Source of the DNA: Steroidobacter gossypii | GTDB lineage: Bacteria; Pseudomonadota; Gammaproteobacteria; Steroidobacterales; Steroidobacteraceae | Direction of reading: 5' to 3' | Assembly: GCF_016801985.1 (NCBI RefSeq) | Contig: NZ_JAEVLS010000009.1 | Coordinates: 124,001 to 188,000 of the forward strand | Length of the DNA stretch: 64,000 nt | Shown: piece after piece, positions 53,536 through 62,834 of the stretch | Layout: every line of letters starts with the position of its first letter | Position numbering within the stretch: position 1 is the stretch's first letter | The notes under the pieces: generated by a model | What the model saw: only the letters and a program-made list of their open reading frames with translations | Told to the model about the DNA's origin: nothing | Databases searched by the model: none | Program-made: the position numbers and the translations under genes

Positions 53536-55026
53536 ATGAAGCCGTTGCCGTTGGCAGTCCATACCGCCGCAGAAGTGCGCGCGCTCGATCGCCACGCGAT
53601 CGACGATCTGCACATTCCTTCCTACACGCTGATGACGCAGGCGGGTGAGGCCGCGGTACTGGCCCTACGCAGTTGCTGGCCGTCGAAGCAACGGATCGTG
53701 GTGATCTGCGGGCCCGGCAACAACGGCGGCGATGGCTATGTCGCTGCGCGCCTGGCGCGCTCGATGCGCATCGATGTCTCTCTGATCTCACTGGTAGATC
53801 CCGCCAAGCTGCGAGGCGATGCGCGACGTGCCCACGATGACTTCGTGGCCGCAGGCGGTATCGTTCAGCCATGGAGCGAAGACTGTCTTGCGAATGCAGA
53901 GGTCGTCATCGACGCCATCTTCGGCACCGGCCTGTCGCGTTCGCTGGATGCGGCGATGATCGAGCGCATCCATGCGATCAACGACTGTGGCGCGCCGATT
54001 CTGTCGCTCGATATTCCAAGCGGCCTCGACGCCGACACCGGCGCGGTGTGGGGCGCGGCCATCATGGCCGAGCGCACTCTGTCGTTCATCGGCCTGAAAC
54101 TGGGGTTCTATCTGGGCGAAGGGCCGAATCACACCGGCATCGTGCTGTTCGACGATCTGGACTTGCCGGCCGGCGCCACTGAGTTCATTGCGCCCTCGGC
54201 GTTGCGCATCGATGAAAACGCGGTCGCTCAGCTGTTGCCGCGGCGACGTCGGACGACTCACAAAGGTCAGCAAGGCAGTGTGCTCGTCATCGGTGGCGGC
54301 ATCGGCATGGCCGGCGCCGCGCGAATGGCGGGCGAGGCGGCCCTGCGCGCCGGCGCGGGGCTCGTCACCGTGGCGACCTGGCCGGAAAACGTCGCTTCCA
54401 TCACGGCGAGCCGTCCCGAGCTGATGTGTCGCGGCGTCGAGGGGGCGAGCGAGCTTGCGCCCATGATCGAGCGCGCCGATGTGCTCGCGATCGGTCCAGG
54501 CCTCGGGACCGGCGAATGGGGCAGGGCGCTGCTCGACATCGCGCTCGAGAGCGACAAGCCCACGGTCATCGATGCCGACGCGCTCAACCTGCTGGCGCAG
54601 GAGCCGTGCGCGAATTGCAAATGGATTCTGACGCCGCATCCCGGCGAGGCGGGCCGTCTGCTGGGCATCGGGACCGCCGACGTTCAAAGCAATCGCCTGC
54701 AGGCGGCGCGAGACATCGCCGCCCGCTACGGCGGCACGGTGGTGTTGAAGGGCGCGGGAACCCTGGTCGTCAGCGGCGATTCATTGCCGTACATTTGCGA
54801 CCAGGGCAATCCAGGCATGGCATCGCCCGGCATGGGCGATGTGCTCACCGGCGTGATCGCCGGGATCGCCGCTCAAACCGCCGATCTGCCGGGCGCCGCT
54901 CGGGCCGGCGTGCTCGTTCATGCCATGGCTGGAGACATGGCCGCCCGGCGTGGCGAGCGCGGACTGCTCGCTACCGATCTATTTGGATATCTGCCCACGT
55001 GCGTGAACCCGGCACAGCGATTCTGA
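53536..55026 (+). CDS. nnr: Bifunctional NAD(P)H-hydrate epimerase/dehydratase
   Basis: 496 residues. N-terminal epimerase domain (about 1-210) with VICGPGNNGGDGYVAARLA and LDIPSGLDADTG; C-terminal ADP/ATP-dependent dehydratase domain (about 225-496) with GAARMAGEAALRAGAGLV, VIDADALNLLA, TPHPGEAGRLLG and the GNPGMASPGMGDVLTG active site. Repairs hydrated NADH and NADPH. First gene of the conserved nnr-tsaE-amiC-mutL-miaA-hfq cluster; tsaE begins inside its 3' end. Confidence 0.95.
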   Translation: MKPLPLAVHTAAEVRALDRHAIDDLHIPSYTLMTQAGEAAVLALRSCWPSKQRIVVICGPGNNGGDGYVAARLARSMRIDVSLISLVDPAKLRGDARRAHDDFVAAGGIVQPWSEDCLANAEVVIDAIFGTGLSRSLDAAMIERIHAINDCGAPILSLDIPSGLDADTGAVWGAAIMAERTLSFIGLKLGFYLGEGPNHTGIVLFDDLDLPAGATEFIAPSALRIDENAVAQLLPRRRRTTHKGQQGSVLVIGGGIGMAGAARMAGEAALRAGAGLVTVATWPENVASITASRPELMCRGVEGASELAPMIERADVLAIGPGLGTGEWGRALLDIALESDKPTVIDADALNLLAQEPCANCKWILTPHPGEAGRLLGIGTADVQSNRLQAARDIAARYGGTVVLKGAGTLVVSGDSLPYICDQGNPGMASPGMGDVLTGVIAGIAAQTADLPGAARAGVLVHAMAGDMAARRGERGLLATDLFGYLPTCVNPAQRF

Positions 55027-55517
55027 ACGTTCCTTCCGCGGAGCAGATGCAAGCGGTGGGGCACGCCATCGGTCGAGCGATCGATGCGCTTGACGCGCCG
55101 TTCATCATTGCGCTCGAAGGCGAGCTCGGCGCGGGCAAGACGACGCTGGTCGGCGGCCTGCTGCGTGCGTACGGCATCACCGGTCCGGTTCGCAGTCCCA
55201 CCTACACCTTGATCGAACCCTACGAGGCCACGTCGCGACCGCTCTACCACCTGGATCTTTATCGGCTGACGGATCCGGATGAAATGGAGCCGCTTGGCGT
55301 TCGAGACCTCCTGATCGGCCGAGCGGTGTTGCTGATCGAGTGGCCATCGCGGGCCGGCGCGGCGCTTCCCGCCGCCGACCTGTGGATCGAAATCAGCTAT
55401 CCCGCTGCGGGGATCGACGGCCGGCAGGTCAGGCTAACCCCGCATTCCTCGAACGGCGCTGCGGTAATGCGACAGATGGTTGCAGCAATACCGGAATTGC
55501 GTCTGCTATCTCCATAA
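54999..55517 (+). CDS. tsaE: tRNA threonylcarbamoyladenosine biosynthesis ATPase TsaE
   Basis: 172 residues from a GTG at 54999, which lies 28 bases inside the nnr reading frame (another frame). Walker A GELGAGKTTLVGGLL, RSPTYTLIEPY, HLDLYRLTDPDEMEPLG and LIEWPSRAG are the family hallmarks. Supports t6A modification with TsaB/TsaC/TsaD. Slightly longer at the C-terminus than E. coli TsaE. Confidence 0.93.
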   Translation: MREPGTAILNVPSAEQMQAVGHAIGRAIDALDAPFIIALEGELGAGKTTLVGGLLRAYGITGPVRSPTYTLIEPYEATSRPLYHLDLYRLTDPDEMEPLGVRDLLIGRAVLLIEWPSRAGAALPAADLWIEISYPAAGIDGRQVRLTPHSSNGAAVMRQMVAAIPELRLLSP

Positions 55518-55522
55518 TTTCG

Positions 55523-55552
55523 TTGAATACTTGAATCGCGGCGGGGTAGATT
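55523..55552 (+). promoter_or_regulatory. Candidate promoter before amiC
   Basis: TTGAAT (55523-55528), 18-base spacer, TAGATT (55547-55552). It lies just after tsaE; the transcript would start within a few bases of the amiC ATG at 55562, leaving almost no leader. Confidence 0.35.
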
Positions 55553-55561
55553 ACCTGCCCT

Positions 55562-56824
55562 ATGCGAGGCTCCAGGCGAAGCGCGTTTTATGTCACGTGG
55601 GCAGGCTGCCTGGGCCTGCTCGTGGCTGCGTTGAGCGCATTCGCGGCTCAGCCGGTCACGATCAAGGATGTGCGTTTGTGGGCTGGTCCCGATGGCACGC
55701 GACTGGTGTTCGATCTGAGCGCGCCGGTCGAGCACTCGCTGTTCACCCTCGACAATCCCGATCGCATCGTGGTGGATATTCCTGCCGCGAGTCTGCAAAG
55801 CGAGCGTGTGTTGCCCGAAGGCCAGGGCTTCGTGAAGCAGCTGCGCGCCGGCGCTCAAGCCAACGGCGATTTGCGCGTGGTCGTCGATCTCACCGCGCCC
55901 GCCGAACCCAAGACGTTCGCGGTCGGCCCACAAGAGTCTTATGGTCATCGCCTGGTGTTGGATCTCACGCCTTCGAAGGGCGCCGCCGCTGCGGCCCCGG
56001 CGCCGCTGTCGGTGGTGAAGGCGGCCGCCGATCTGCACGGTCGAGATATCGTGGTCGCCATCGATGCAGGTCACGGCGGCGTCGATCCGGGTTCGATCGG
56101 CAAGCGCGGCACTTATGAGAAGCATCTGACGCTTGCGATCGCGCGCCGCTTGAAGGATCGCATCGATAAAGAGCCGGGCATGCGCGCCGTGCTGACGCGC
56201 GACAACGACACGTTTGTCGAGCTGCGCGATCGCATCCGCCGCGCGCGTCGTCAGCAGGCGGACATGTTTGTTTCCATCCATGCCGACTCCTACACCAATC
56301 GCTCGGTCGCGGGCTCGTCGGTGTACGTGCTGTCGGCTCGTGGCGCGAGCGATGAGTCGGCCCGGTGGCTGGCCGATCGCGAGAACGCCGCCGACCTCAT
56401 TGGTGGCGTGACGCTGGACGATAAGGACAGTGTGCTCGCCTCGGTGCTGCTGGATCTTTCGCAAAGCGCCAGCATGAGCGCCAGCATCGACGCCGCCGAG
56501 CTCGTGATGCAGGAGCTTTATTCGATTGGCAACATCACCAATCGCGGCGTCAAGCACGCGGGCTTCCTCGTGCTCAAGTCTCCGGACATTCCGTCGCTGC
56601 TGGTGGAGACCGGGTTCATCTCCAATCCGGCCGAGGAATCGCGCCTGCTGGACGCCAAGCACCAGCAGAAACTGGCCGAGGCCATCCACAAGGGCGTGCG
56701 CGCGTATTTCTACAGAAACCCGCCGCCGGGCACGATCATCGCCGAGTTGCGCGCCAAGCAGTCGAGCCCGACGGTGGTGGCCAGCAGCGCGGACACCGAA
56801 AAGGCTGCTGGCACAGCGCACTAA
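55562..56824 (+). CDS. amiC: N-acetylmuramoyl-L-alanine amidase, AMIN plus Amidase_3
   Basis: 420 residues. Signal peptide (about 1-29, ending AFA), which starts GSRRSAF, a twin-arginine pair that could make it a Tat substrate as E. coli AmiC is. AMIN septal-targeting domain about 30-140, then Amidase_3 (about 165-390): IDAGHGGVDPGSIGKRGTYEK (zinc His/Glu), DMFVSIHADSY, and VETGFISNPAEESRLL. Splits septal peptidoglycan at cell division. Could equally be named amiB; the active-site blocking helix is present. Confidence 0.93.
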   Translation: MRGSRRSAFYVTWAGCLGLLVAALSAFAAQPVTIKDVRLWAGPDGTRLVFDLSAPVEHSLFTLDNPDRIVVDIPAASLQSERVLPEGQGFVKQLRAGAQANGDLRVVVDLTAPAEPKTFAVGPQESYGHRLVLDLTPSKGAAAAAPAPLSVVKAAADLHGRDIVVAIDAGHGGVDPGSIGKRGTYEKHLTLAIARRLKDRIDKEPGMRAVLTRDNDTFVELRDRIRRARRQQADMFVSIHADSYTNRSVAGSSVYVLSARGASDESARWLADRENAADLIGGVTLDDKDSVLASVLLDLSQSASMSASIDAAELVMQELYSIGNITNRGVKHAGFLVLKSPDIPSLLVETGFISNPAEESRLLDAKHQQKLAEAIHKGVRAYFYRNPPPGTIIAELRAKQSSPTVVASSADTEKAAGTAH

Positions 56825-56836
56825 GCCAGTGGTTGG

Positions 56837-56924
56837 TTATCAGTAGTTAGCAGTTAGTGAAGAACGAGCGTTCACGCGATAATCTCGCGCGACCATGGTG
56901 CTTCCTTCACTGATCCCTAGCCAC
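56837..56924. repeat. Heptamer array and facing copy ahead of mutL
   Basis: TTATCAG TAGTTAG CAGTTAG (56837-56857) and TGATCCC TAGCCAC (56911-56924) are degenerate heptamers facing each other; AGTGAAG (56856-56862) and CTTCACT (56905-56911) make a perfect 7-bp inverted repeat with 42 bases between. The second array ends within 11 bases of the mutL ATG, and no ribosome binding site is evident. Confidence 0.55.
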
Positions 56925-56934
56925 TGACCTCCTG

Positions 56935-58770
56935 ATGCCGATTCGCGTACTTCCCGAGCAACTCATCCACCAGATCGCCGCGGGCGAGGTGATCGAACGG
57001 CCGGCCTCGGTGCTCAAGGAGCTGATCGAGAACAGCCTGGATGCGGGCGCCGACCGCGTCGATATCGAGATCGAAGAGGGCGGCGCGAAGCTGTGCCGTG
57101 TTCGCGATGACGGTTGCGGCATCGAGCGCGAAGAGCTCGCGCTCGCGCTGTCGCGGCACGCGACGAGCAAGATCGCGAGCATCGACGACCTGGAGCGCGT
57201 CGGCACGCTGGGGTTTCGTGGCGAAGCGCTGCCGAGCATCGCCTCGGTCTCGCGAACCAAGATCACCTCGCGCAGCGCCAACCACTCCGTCGGGTACAGC
57301 ATCAGTTCCGACAACGGAATATTGAGCGAGCTCGAGCCGGCGCCGCATGCCATCGGCACGACGGTGGAAGTGCGCGATCTGTTTTTCAACGTGCCGGCGC
57401 GTCGCAAATTTCTCAAAGCCGAGCGTACCGAGACACAGCACATCGCACGCATGGTCGAGCGCCTGGCGCTCTCCAAATTCGAAACGGCGTTCTCGTTGAG
57501 CGCCGCGCGTCGTTCGCTGGGCGATTTCCCGGCGGCGAAAACGCAGATCGAGCGCGAGCGCCGCGTGGCTCGGATCGTCGGCGATGAGTTTATGGCGAAT
57601 GCGCTGTATGTCGTACACGAATCGTCGGGCTGTCGTCTCACCGGCTGGTTGTGTCAGCCCACCTACGCGCGCGCTCAGCCCGATCTGCAACATTTCTATT
57701 TGAACGGCCGCATGCTGCGCGACCGTCTGATCACCAGCGCCATCCGGCTCGGCTATCGCGACGTCATGTTTCATGGCCGGCATCCGGCGTTCGTGCTGTT
57801 CATGGAAATCGATCCTCGACAGGTCGATGTGAACGCGCATCCTGCGAAGCTGGAAGTGCGCTTTCGCGATGGACGTCATGTGCACAACTTCCTGTTCAAG
57901 ACCGTGGAGCGAGTCCTGCAGGAAACATTCGCGGGTGCGGCGAGCGCCGCGGCTCCGCCGACGGACGCCAATTCACTGATACCTGCCACCGACCCGGTAT
58001 CGATGTGGCCGATGCGCGGTCCGAATCAGGCATCGCTCGGGTTGCGCCTGTCCGAGCCGCCACCGCCGGCCTACTTCCGCCAGCCGATGTCCTCATACAC
58101 GCCGCCCTTGCCATACCGGTCAGCCGATGAAGTTCAATCCTCCGGCAGCGAACTTCAGCCGGCCGTGCCGGAATCGCAGCCCGAAACGCCGCCGCTGGGC
58201 TTCGCGCTGGCGCAGTTGCACGGCATCTATATCCTTTCGCAGGCGCCCGATGGCCTGATCCTGGTGGACATGCATGCCGCGCACGAGCGTACGACATACG
58301 AGCGAATGAAAGCGGCGCTCGCCAATGGCGGCGTGGCGAGCCAACCCTTGCTCGTGCCGATCTCCGTTTCAGTCGCGGCCGCCGAGGCCGATGTGCTCGA
58401 AGAGCATGCGCCCTCGTTACACCGGCTCGGACTCGATGTCTCACGTTCGGGACCGACGAGCGTGCAGATTCGTGCGGTGCCTGCGTTCCTGGCGCAAAAA
58501 GATCTGGACGAGTTGTTACGCCGGATCAGTGCCGACCTGTCGGCGGACGGCGCCACTCGCGGCATCGAAGAAGCGCTCAACGAGGTGTTGGGCACAATGG
58601 CCTGTCACGGCGCGGTCCGAGCGCATCGCAATCTTGCCGTGCCTGAAATGAATGCATTGCTGCGTGAGATGGAGCGCACCGTGCGCAGCGATCAATGCAA
58701 TCACGGTCGCCCCACCTGGACGTATGTGAGCTTGAGCGATCTGGATCGCATGTTTCTTCGCGGCCGATGA
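56935..58770 (+). CDS. mutL: DNA mismatch repair protein MutL
   Basis: 611 residues. GHKL ATPase N-terminus: IRVLPEQLIHQIAAGEVIER, LIENSLDAGA, DDGCGI, TLGFRGEAL (about residues 1-105), transducer domain to about 335, a Pro-rich linker (about 340-415), and a dimerisation domain ending ACHGAVRAHRNL and NHGRPTWTYVSLSDLDRMF. The linker has no endonuclease-type DQHA motif; as in gamma MutL with MutH, nicking is not expected from this protein itself. Stop overlaps miaA by ATGA. Confidence 0.96.
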   Translation: MPIRVLPEQLIHQIAAGEVIERPASVLKELIENSLDAGADRVDIEIEEGGAKLCRVRDDGCGIEREELALALSRHATSKIASIDDLERVGTLGFRGEALPSIASVSRTKITSRSANHSVGYSISSDNGILSELEPAPHAIGTTVEVRDLFFNVPARRKFLKAERTETQHIARMVERLALSKFETAFSLSAARRSLGDFPAAKTQIERERRVARIVGDEFMANALYVVHESSGCRLTGWLCQPTYARAQPDLQHFYLNGRMLRDRLITSAIRLGYRDVMFHGRHPAFVLFMEIDPRQVDVNAHPAKLEVRFRDGRHVHNFLFKTVERVLQETFAGAASAAAPPTDANSLIPATDPVSMWPMRGPNQASLGLRLSEPPPPAYFRQPMSSYTPPLPYRSADEVQSSGSELQPAVPESQPETPPLGFALAQLHGIYILSQAPDGLILVDMHAAHERTTYERMKAALANGGVASQPLLVPISVSVAAAEADVLEEHAPSLHRLGLDVSRSGPTSVQIRAVPAFLAQKDLDELLRRISADLSADGATRGIEEALNEVLGTMACHGAVRAHRNLAVPEMNALLREMERTVRSDQCNHGRPTWTYVSLSDLDRMFLRGR

Positions 58771-59714
58771 GCGACACCGACCACCGCTTCGCGACGGCGC
58801 CCGTGCCATTGATCATGGGTCCCACCGGTGCGGGCAAAACCGATCTGGCGCTGCGCCTTGCCGCGCGCTATCCCATCGAGATCGTCAGCGTCGATTCGGC
58901 GCTGGTATATCGAGGCATGGACATCGGCACCGGCAAGCCCACGCGCGAACAGCTCGAACGCTTTCCCCATCACCTGGTGGACATCCTCGATCCGTCGCAA
59001 GCGTACTCGGCGGGACAATTCGTCCGCGACGCCTTGCAGGCCATCGCCGCCATCCGTGCTCGTGGCCATTTGCCGCTGTTGGTCGGCGGCACGATGTTGT
59101 ACTTCCGTGCGTTGCGGCGTGGCATCGCGCAGATGCCGTCGGCGGATCCACAGGTGCGACAGGAAATTGACGCGGAGGCGGCGCGTGTCGGTTGGCCCGC
59201 ATTGCATGCGCAGTTGACCTTGCTGGATCCTGTCACTGCACAGCGAATCCAACCGAACGACGGACAACGAATACAGCGGGCGCTCGAAGTGCATCGGCTC
59301 ACCGGTAAAACGCTAAGCGAGCTGCACGCGCAGACCCGACCGGCAGATCCCTCGTTGAACTTCGTGGCGTTCGCCTGGGCGCCGAGCGATCGCGACCGCC
59401 TGTATGCGGCGATCGAACGGCGTTTCGAACAGATGATGCAGGCGGGCCTGCTGGATGAAGTACGCAGGTTGCAGCAGCGCGGCGATCTGCATGCCGATCT
59501 GCCGGCGATCCGATCTGTCGGCTATCGGCAACTATGGGAACATTTGTGCGGCAAAGAGTCTTTAGCTACTTCGGTGCAGCGAGCGATTTTCGCTACCCGA
59601 CAGCTGGCGCGACGACAATTAATCTGGTTACGCGCGGAGAATGACATCCGGTGGTACAACGCCCTTGATTCCGCCGCGGCCGACCAAATTGAGCAAGCCA
59701 TTGCGCAGTGCTAG
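58767..59714 (+). CDS. miaA: tRNA dimethylallyltransferase
   Basis: 315 residues from the ATG at 58767, overlapping the mutL stop. P-loop GPTGAGKTDLAL, DSALVYRGMDIGTGKP, VGGTMLYFRAL, RIQRALEVH and SVGYRQLWEHL. Adds the isopentenyl group to A37 of tRNAs reading UNN codons. In the canonical mutL-miaA-hfq order. Confidence 0.96.
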   Translation: MSDTDHRFATAPVPLIMGPTGAGKTDLALRLAARYPIEIVSVDSALVYRGMDIGTGKPTREQLERFPHHLVDILDPSQAYSAGQFVRDALQAIAAIRARGHLPLLVGGTMLYFRALRRGIAQMPSADPQVRQEIDAEAARVGWPALHAQLTLLDPVTAQRIQPNDGQRIQRALEVHRLTGKTLSELHAQTRPADPSLNFVAFAWAPSDRDRLYAAIERRFEQMMQAGLLDEVRRLQQRGDLHADLPAIRSVGYRQLWEHLCGKESLATSVQRAIFATRQLARRQLIWLRAENDIRWYNALDSAAADQIEQAIAQC

Positions 59715-59819
59715 ACAACATTTTGTTCGAGGCAGACAGTGTGCTGAGCGATTCGCTGTGGGCGGGCACAGTGGGTCACTCATGACACTGGTGCAGCTGC
59801 GTATTGAATCAAAGGCAAG

Positions 59820-59847
59820 TTCGACGGGAACATCGCTGTGCTAAACT
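59820..59847 (+). promoter_or_regulatory. Candidate hfq promoter with extended -10
   Basis: TTCGAC (59820-59825), 16-base spacer, TGC TAAACT (-10 TAAACT at 59842-59847, TG one base before). It lies 117 bases before hfq, within the 249-base miaA-hfq gap. E. coli also has several promoters in this gap. Confidence 0.4.
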
Positions 59848-59963
59848 GCGGCATCGCAGCGGTTACCGGATGGTGCCCGTCGGCTGTCGTGCAGCTGCAG
59901 GGAAGCGGCATTCGTCGGCAAAGCTCAACCAAAGAATTCGAAGGCATAACAAGGAGATAAATG

Positions 59964-60221
59964 ATGGCCAGAGGGCAATCATTACAGGATCCGTTCCTGA
60001 ACACATTGCGCAAGGAGCGCGTCCCGGTCTCCATTTACCTGGTGAACGGCATCAAACTGCAAGGTCAGATCGACTCGTTCGATCAGTTCGTCGTCTTGCT
60101 GAAGAACAGCGTCAGCCAGATGGTCTACAAACACGCGATTTCCACAGTCGTTCCGGCGCGGGCCATCCGTTTGCCGACGAGCGAAGAAGAAGGCGCGGAG
60201 TCGGCTGTCACAACCGAGTGA
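59964..60221 (+). CDS. hfq: RNA chaperone Hfq
   Basis: 85 residues. The ATG at 59964 ([13 protein letters not shown]) is seven bases after AAGGAG and is preferred over the ATG at 59961. Sm1 motif [22 protein letters not shown] and Sm2 [12 protein letters not shown] (only key residues listed: Gln8, Asp9, Lys-His of the Sm2 loop) are intact. The C-terminal tail is short and acidic. A hexameric ring that pairs small RNAs with mRNAs; relevant to the candidate RNA at 46.5 kb. Confidence 0.97.
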   Translation: MARGQSLQDPFLNTLRKERVPVSIYLVNGIKLQGQIDSFDQFVVLLKNSVSQMVYKHAISTVVPARAIRLPTSEEEGAESAVTTE

Positions 60222-60248
60222 TGACCATGTCTGCGTGGGAGTTCGTTG

Positions 60249-61529
60249 TTGTTTGAAAGACCCCGCAGCGGCGAACGTGCGCTCCTGGTCCGGATCGGAC
60301 TGGGAGGTCCTCCCGGTAACGATGAACTGAGCGAGTTCGAGGCGCTGGCGCGTTCCGCCGGCGCCGAAGTCCTTGCGCTGATCACCGGCACCCGCAAGGT
60401 GCCGGATCCACGCCTGTACATCGGCAGCGGCAAAGCCGACGAGATCCGCACCAGCGTCAAGCAGCTGGGGGCGGACCTGGTGGTTTTCGACCACGCCTTG
60501 TCGCCCAGCCAGGAGCGCAATCTCGAAAGACTGTTCGAGTGTCGCGTCCTGGACCGGACTGGGTTGATCCTGGACATTTTCGCGCAACGGGCGCGCAGCT
60601 TCGAAGGCCAACTGCAGGTCGAGCTGGCGCAGCTCAAACACATCGCCACGCGATTGGTGCGAGGCTGGACCCACCTTGAGCGTCAGAAGGGCGGTATCGG
60701 CCTGCGCGGTCCTGGCGAAACCCAGCTGGAAACCGACCGCCGACTGCTTGCCGCGCGCATTCGTACTTTGAATTCGCGGCTCGATAAGGTGCTCACGCAG
60801 CGCGCGACCACCCGGCGCGAGCGCAAGCGGGCTGAAATCCCGACGGTCGCCTTGGTGGGTTACACCAATGCGGGCAAGTCCACTCTATTTAATAGGCTGA
60901 CCGGCGCGGGCGCTTATGCTGCCGATCAGTTGTTCGCAACGCTCGATCCCACCGTGCGCCGCCTGGAATTGCCGGATGCGCGCTATGCCTTGCTCGCCGA
61001 TACAGTCGGTTTCGTCCGCGATCTGCCGCATGAACTGGTGGCGGCGTTTCGCTCCACGCTGCAGGAAGCGCGGGAGTCCACGCTGTTGCTGCATGTCATC
61101 GACGCGGCCGATCCGAATCGCAGCGAGCGCATCGCCCAGGTCAACCAGGTGTTGAGCGAGGTCGGCGCGGGCGATCTGCCGCAGATCGAGATCTTCAACA
61201 AAGCGGACCTGGTGGGTGAGCCGGCGCAAGTGGAACGCGCCGAGGATGGCTCGGTACGACGAGTGTGGCTGTCCGCCCAGACGGGCGAGGGCACGGACCT
61301 GTTGATCGCGGCCATCGGGGAATTCCTCGGGCCCGAGCTGGTTCACCGGCACATCGTGCTCAAGCCGGAAGCGGGTCGGGCCCGGGCCCGGTTCTTTGCG
61401 GCCGGCGCGGTGCTGGCCGAGCAAGCATTGCCCAGTGGCGCGGTGGACCTCGAAGTGTCCATGCCGCGTCGGGCGTTCGAGCATCTGTGCCGGTCCGAAG
61501 GGCTGGCCGAAGCGCTCGCAGACAGCTAA
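60249..61529 (+). CDS. hflX: GTPase HflX
   Basis: 426 residues from a TTG at 60249 (seven bases after GGGAG); the adjacent TTG at 60246 is the alternative. N-terminal HflX domain with PRLYIGSGKADEI and LILDIFAQRARSFEGQLQVE, LRGPGETQLETDRR, then a GTPase domain with GYTNAGKSTLFNRLTG, DTVGFVRDLPHELVAAF and NKADLV. Binds the 50S ribosome and splits stalled ribosomes. Between hfq and hflK as usual. Confidence 0.94.
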   Translation: MFERPRSGERALLVRIGLGGPPGNDELSEFEALARSAGAEVLALITGTRKVPDPRLYIGSGKADEIRTSVKQLGADLVVFDHALSPSQERNLERLFECRVLDRTGLILDIFAQRARSFEGQLQVELAQLKHIATRLVRGWTHLERQKGGIGLRGPGETQLETDRRLLAARIRTLNSRLDKVLTQRATTRRERKRAEIPTVALVGYTNAGKSTLFNRLTGAGAYAADQLFATLDPTVRRLELPDARYALLADTVGFVRDLPHELVAAFRSTLQEARESTLLLHVIDAADPNRSERIAQVNQVLSEVGAGDLPQIEIFNKADLVGEPAQVERAEDGSVRRVWLSAQTGEGTDLLIAAIGEFLGPELVHRHIVLKPEAGRARARFFAAGAVLAEQALPSGAVDLEVSMPRRAFEHLCRSEGLAEALADS

Positions 61530-61543
61530 AGGGACGGTAAAGC

Positions 61544-61572
61544 TTGTGCCGGTGGGGAGCGGTTCCTAAAAT
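61544..61572 (+). promoter_or_regulatory. Candidate promoter of hflK
   Basis: TTGTGC (61544-61549), 17-base spacer, TAAAAT (61567-61572), between the hflX stop and the hflK start at 61671. It gives a leader of about 90 bases. Confidence 0.45.
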
Positions 61573-61670
61573 CGGCCGTTTGGAGTTCGGCGAGCCTTGC
61601 CGGTCCCACGGGCGCGACGAGCGCTGGTATTCCCATTTTCTTGGCCTCAAGACACATAAAGTCATCCAAC

Positions 61671-62834
61671 ATGGCGTGGAACGAACCCGGCGGTAATTCC
61701 GGCGGCAAACGCAACAACCCCTGGGGAAGCGGCAACAAGCCCGAGCAGGGACCGCCCGATCTCGACGAAGTCCTGCGCAATCTGCAGCGTCGTCTGGCCG
61801 GTCTGTTCGGCGGGGGCGGCGGCGGCAATCGCACCGTCGGCGCCGGCGGCCCGGGCCGTGGTTTCGGCATCGGCACCATTGCGCTGGTGCTGGCGGCGAT
61901 CTGGTTGTTCAGCGGCCTGTACACGGTGGACGCCGCCGAGCGCGGCATCATCCTGCGCTTCGGCAAACACGTCGCCACCACCGAGCCGGGCCTGCGCTGG
62001 CATCTGCCCTGGCCGATCGAGACCAAGCAGATCGTCAACATCCAGAGCATCGAGAGCTTCAGCGAACAGACGCGCATGCTCACGGCCGACGAGAACATGG
62101 TCGATATCAACCTGGAAGTGCAGTTCCGCCGCGCCAATCCGCTGGACTACGCCTTCAATGTGACTCGTCCCGAGGACACGCTGAAAGAAGTCAGCGAAAG
62201 CGCCATCCGCGAGATCATCGGCCGCAGCAAGCTGGACTCGGTGCTCGAGTCGGGTCGTCAGGAAATCGTGGCCCGGACCAAGGATCTGATCCAGCGCACG
62301 CTGGAGGCCTACAAGGTCGGCCTGGAAGTCACCGCCGTCAACCTGCAGGACGTGAAGGTGCCGAACGAAGTGGCGCCGGCCCAGCAGGATGCGATCAAGG
62401 CTCGCGAAGACCGTGATCGTCTGTCGCTCGCCGCGCAGGCGTATTCGAACGACCTGATTCCGCGCGCTCGAGGCGCCGCAGTTCGTCAAGTGCAGGAGGC
62501 GCAGGCTTATCGCGCTCGCAAGATCGCCAACGCCGAGGGTGAAGCGAATCGCTTCCTCGCGCTGCTCGATGAATACGAGCAGGCGCCGGGCGTCACGCGC
62601 GAACGTTTGTATCTCGAAACGATCGAGCGCGTGCTGGCCTCCAGCAAAAAGGTCGTGCTCGATACCCAGAACGGCAGCGGCAATCTGATCTATCTGCCCA
62701 TCGACAAGCTGCTCGAACAGAGCCGGCGTGTGCCGCGCGTCGCGACCAGCGAGCCGAGCATGACTGTGGAAAGCGCCGACCACCCTGATTCGACGACCGT
62801 CACCGGCGATCGCCGCACGCGAGGAACCCGCTAA
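61671..62834 (+). CDS. hflK: FtsH protease modulator HflK
   Basis: 387 residues from the ATG at 61671 (MAWNEPGGNSGG), the family start; an in-frame ATG at 61641 is rejected. A Gly/Asn-rich N-terminus, one membrane segment (about 66-87), and an SPFH/band 7 domain with GIILRFGKHVATTEPGLRW. Forms a large cage with HflC around FtsH in the inner membrane. The stop overlaps the hflC start as TAATG. Confidence 0.95.
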   Translation: MAWNEPGGNSGGKRNNPWGSGNKPEQGPPDLDEVLRNLQRRLAGLFGGGGGGNRTVGAGGPGRGFGIGTIALVLAAIWLFSGLYTVDAAERGIILRFGKHVATTEPGLRWHLPWPIETKQIVNIQSIESFSEQTRMLTADENMVDINLEVQFRRANPLDYAFNVTRPEDTLKEVSESAIREIIGRSKLDSVLESGRQEIVARTKDLIQRTLEAYKVGLEVTAVNLQDVKVPNEVAPAQQDAIKAREDRDRLSLAAQAYSNDLIPRARGAAVRQVQEAQAYRARKIANAEGEANRFLALLDEYEQAPGVTRERLYLETIERVLASSKKVVLDTQNGSGNLIYLPIDKLLEQSRRVPRVATSEPSMTVESADHPDSTTVTGDRRTRGTR

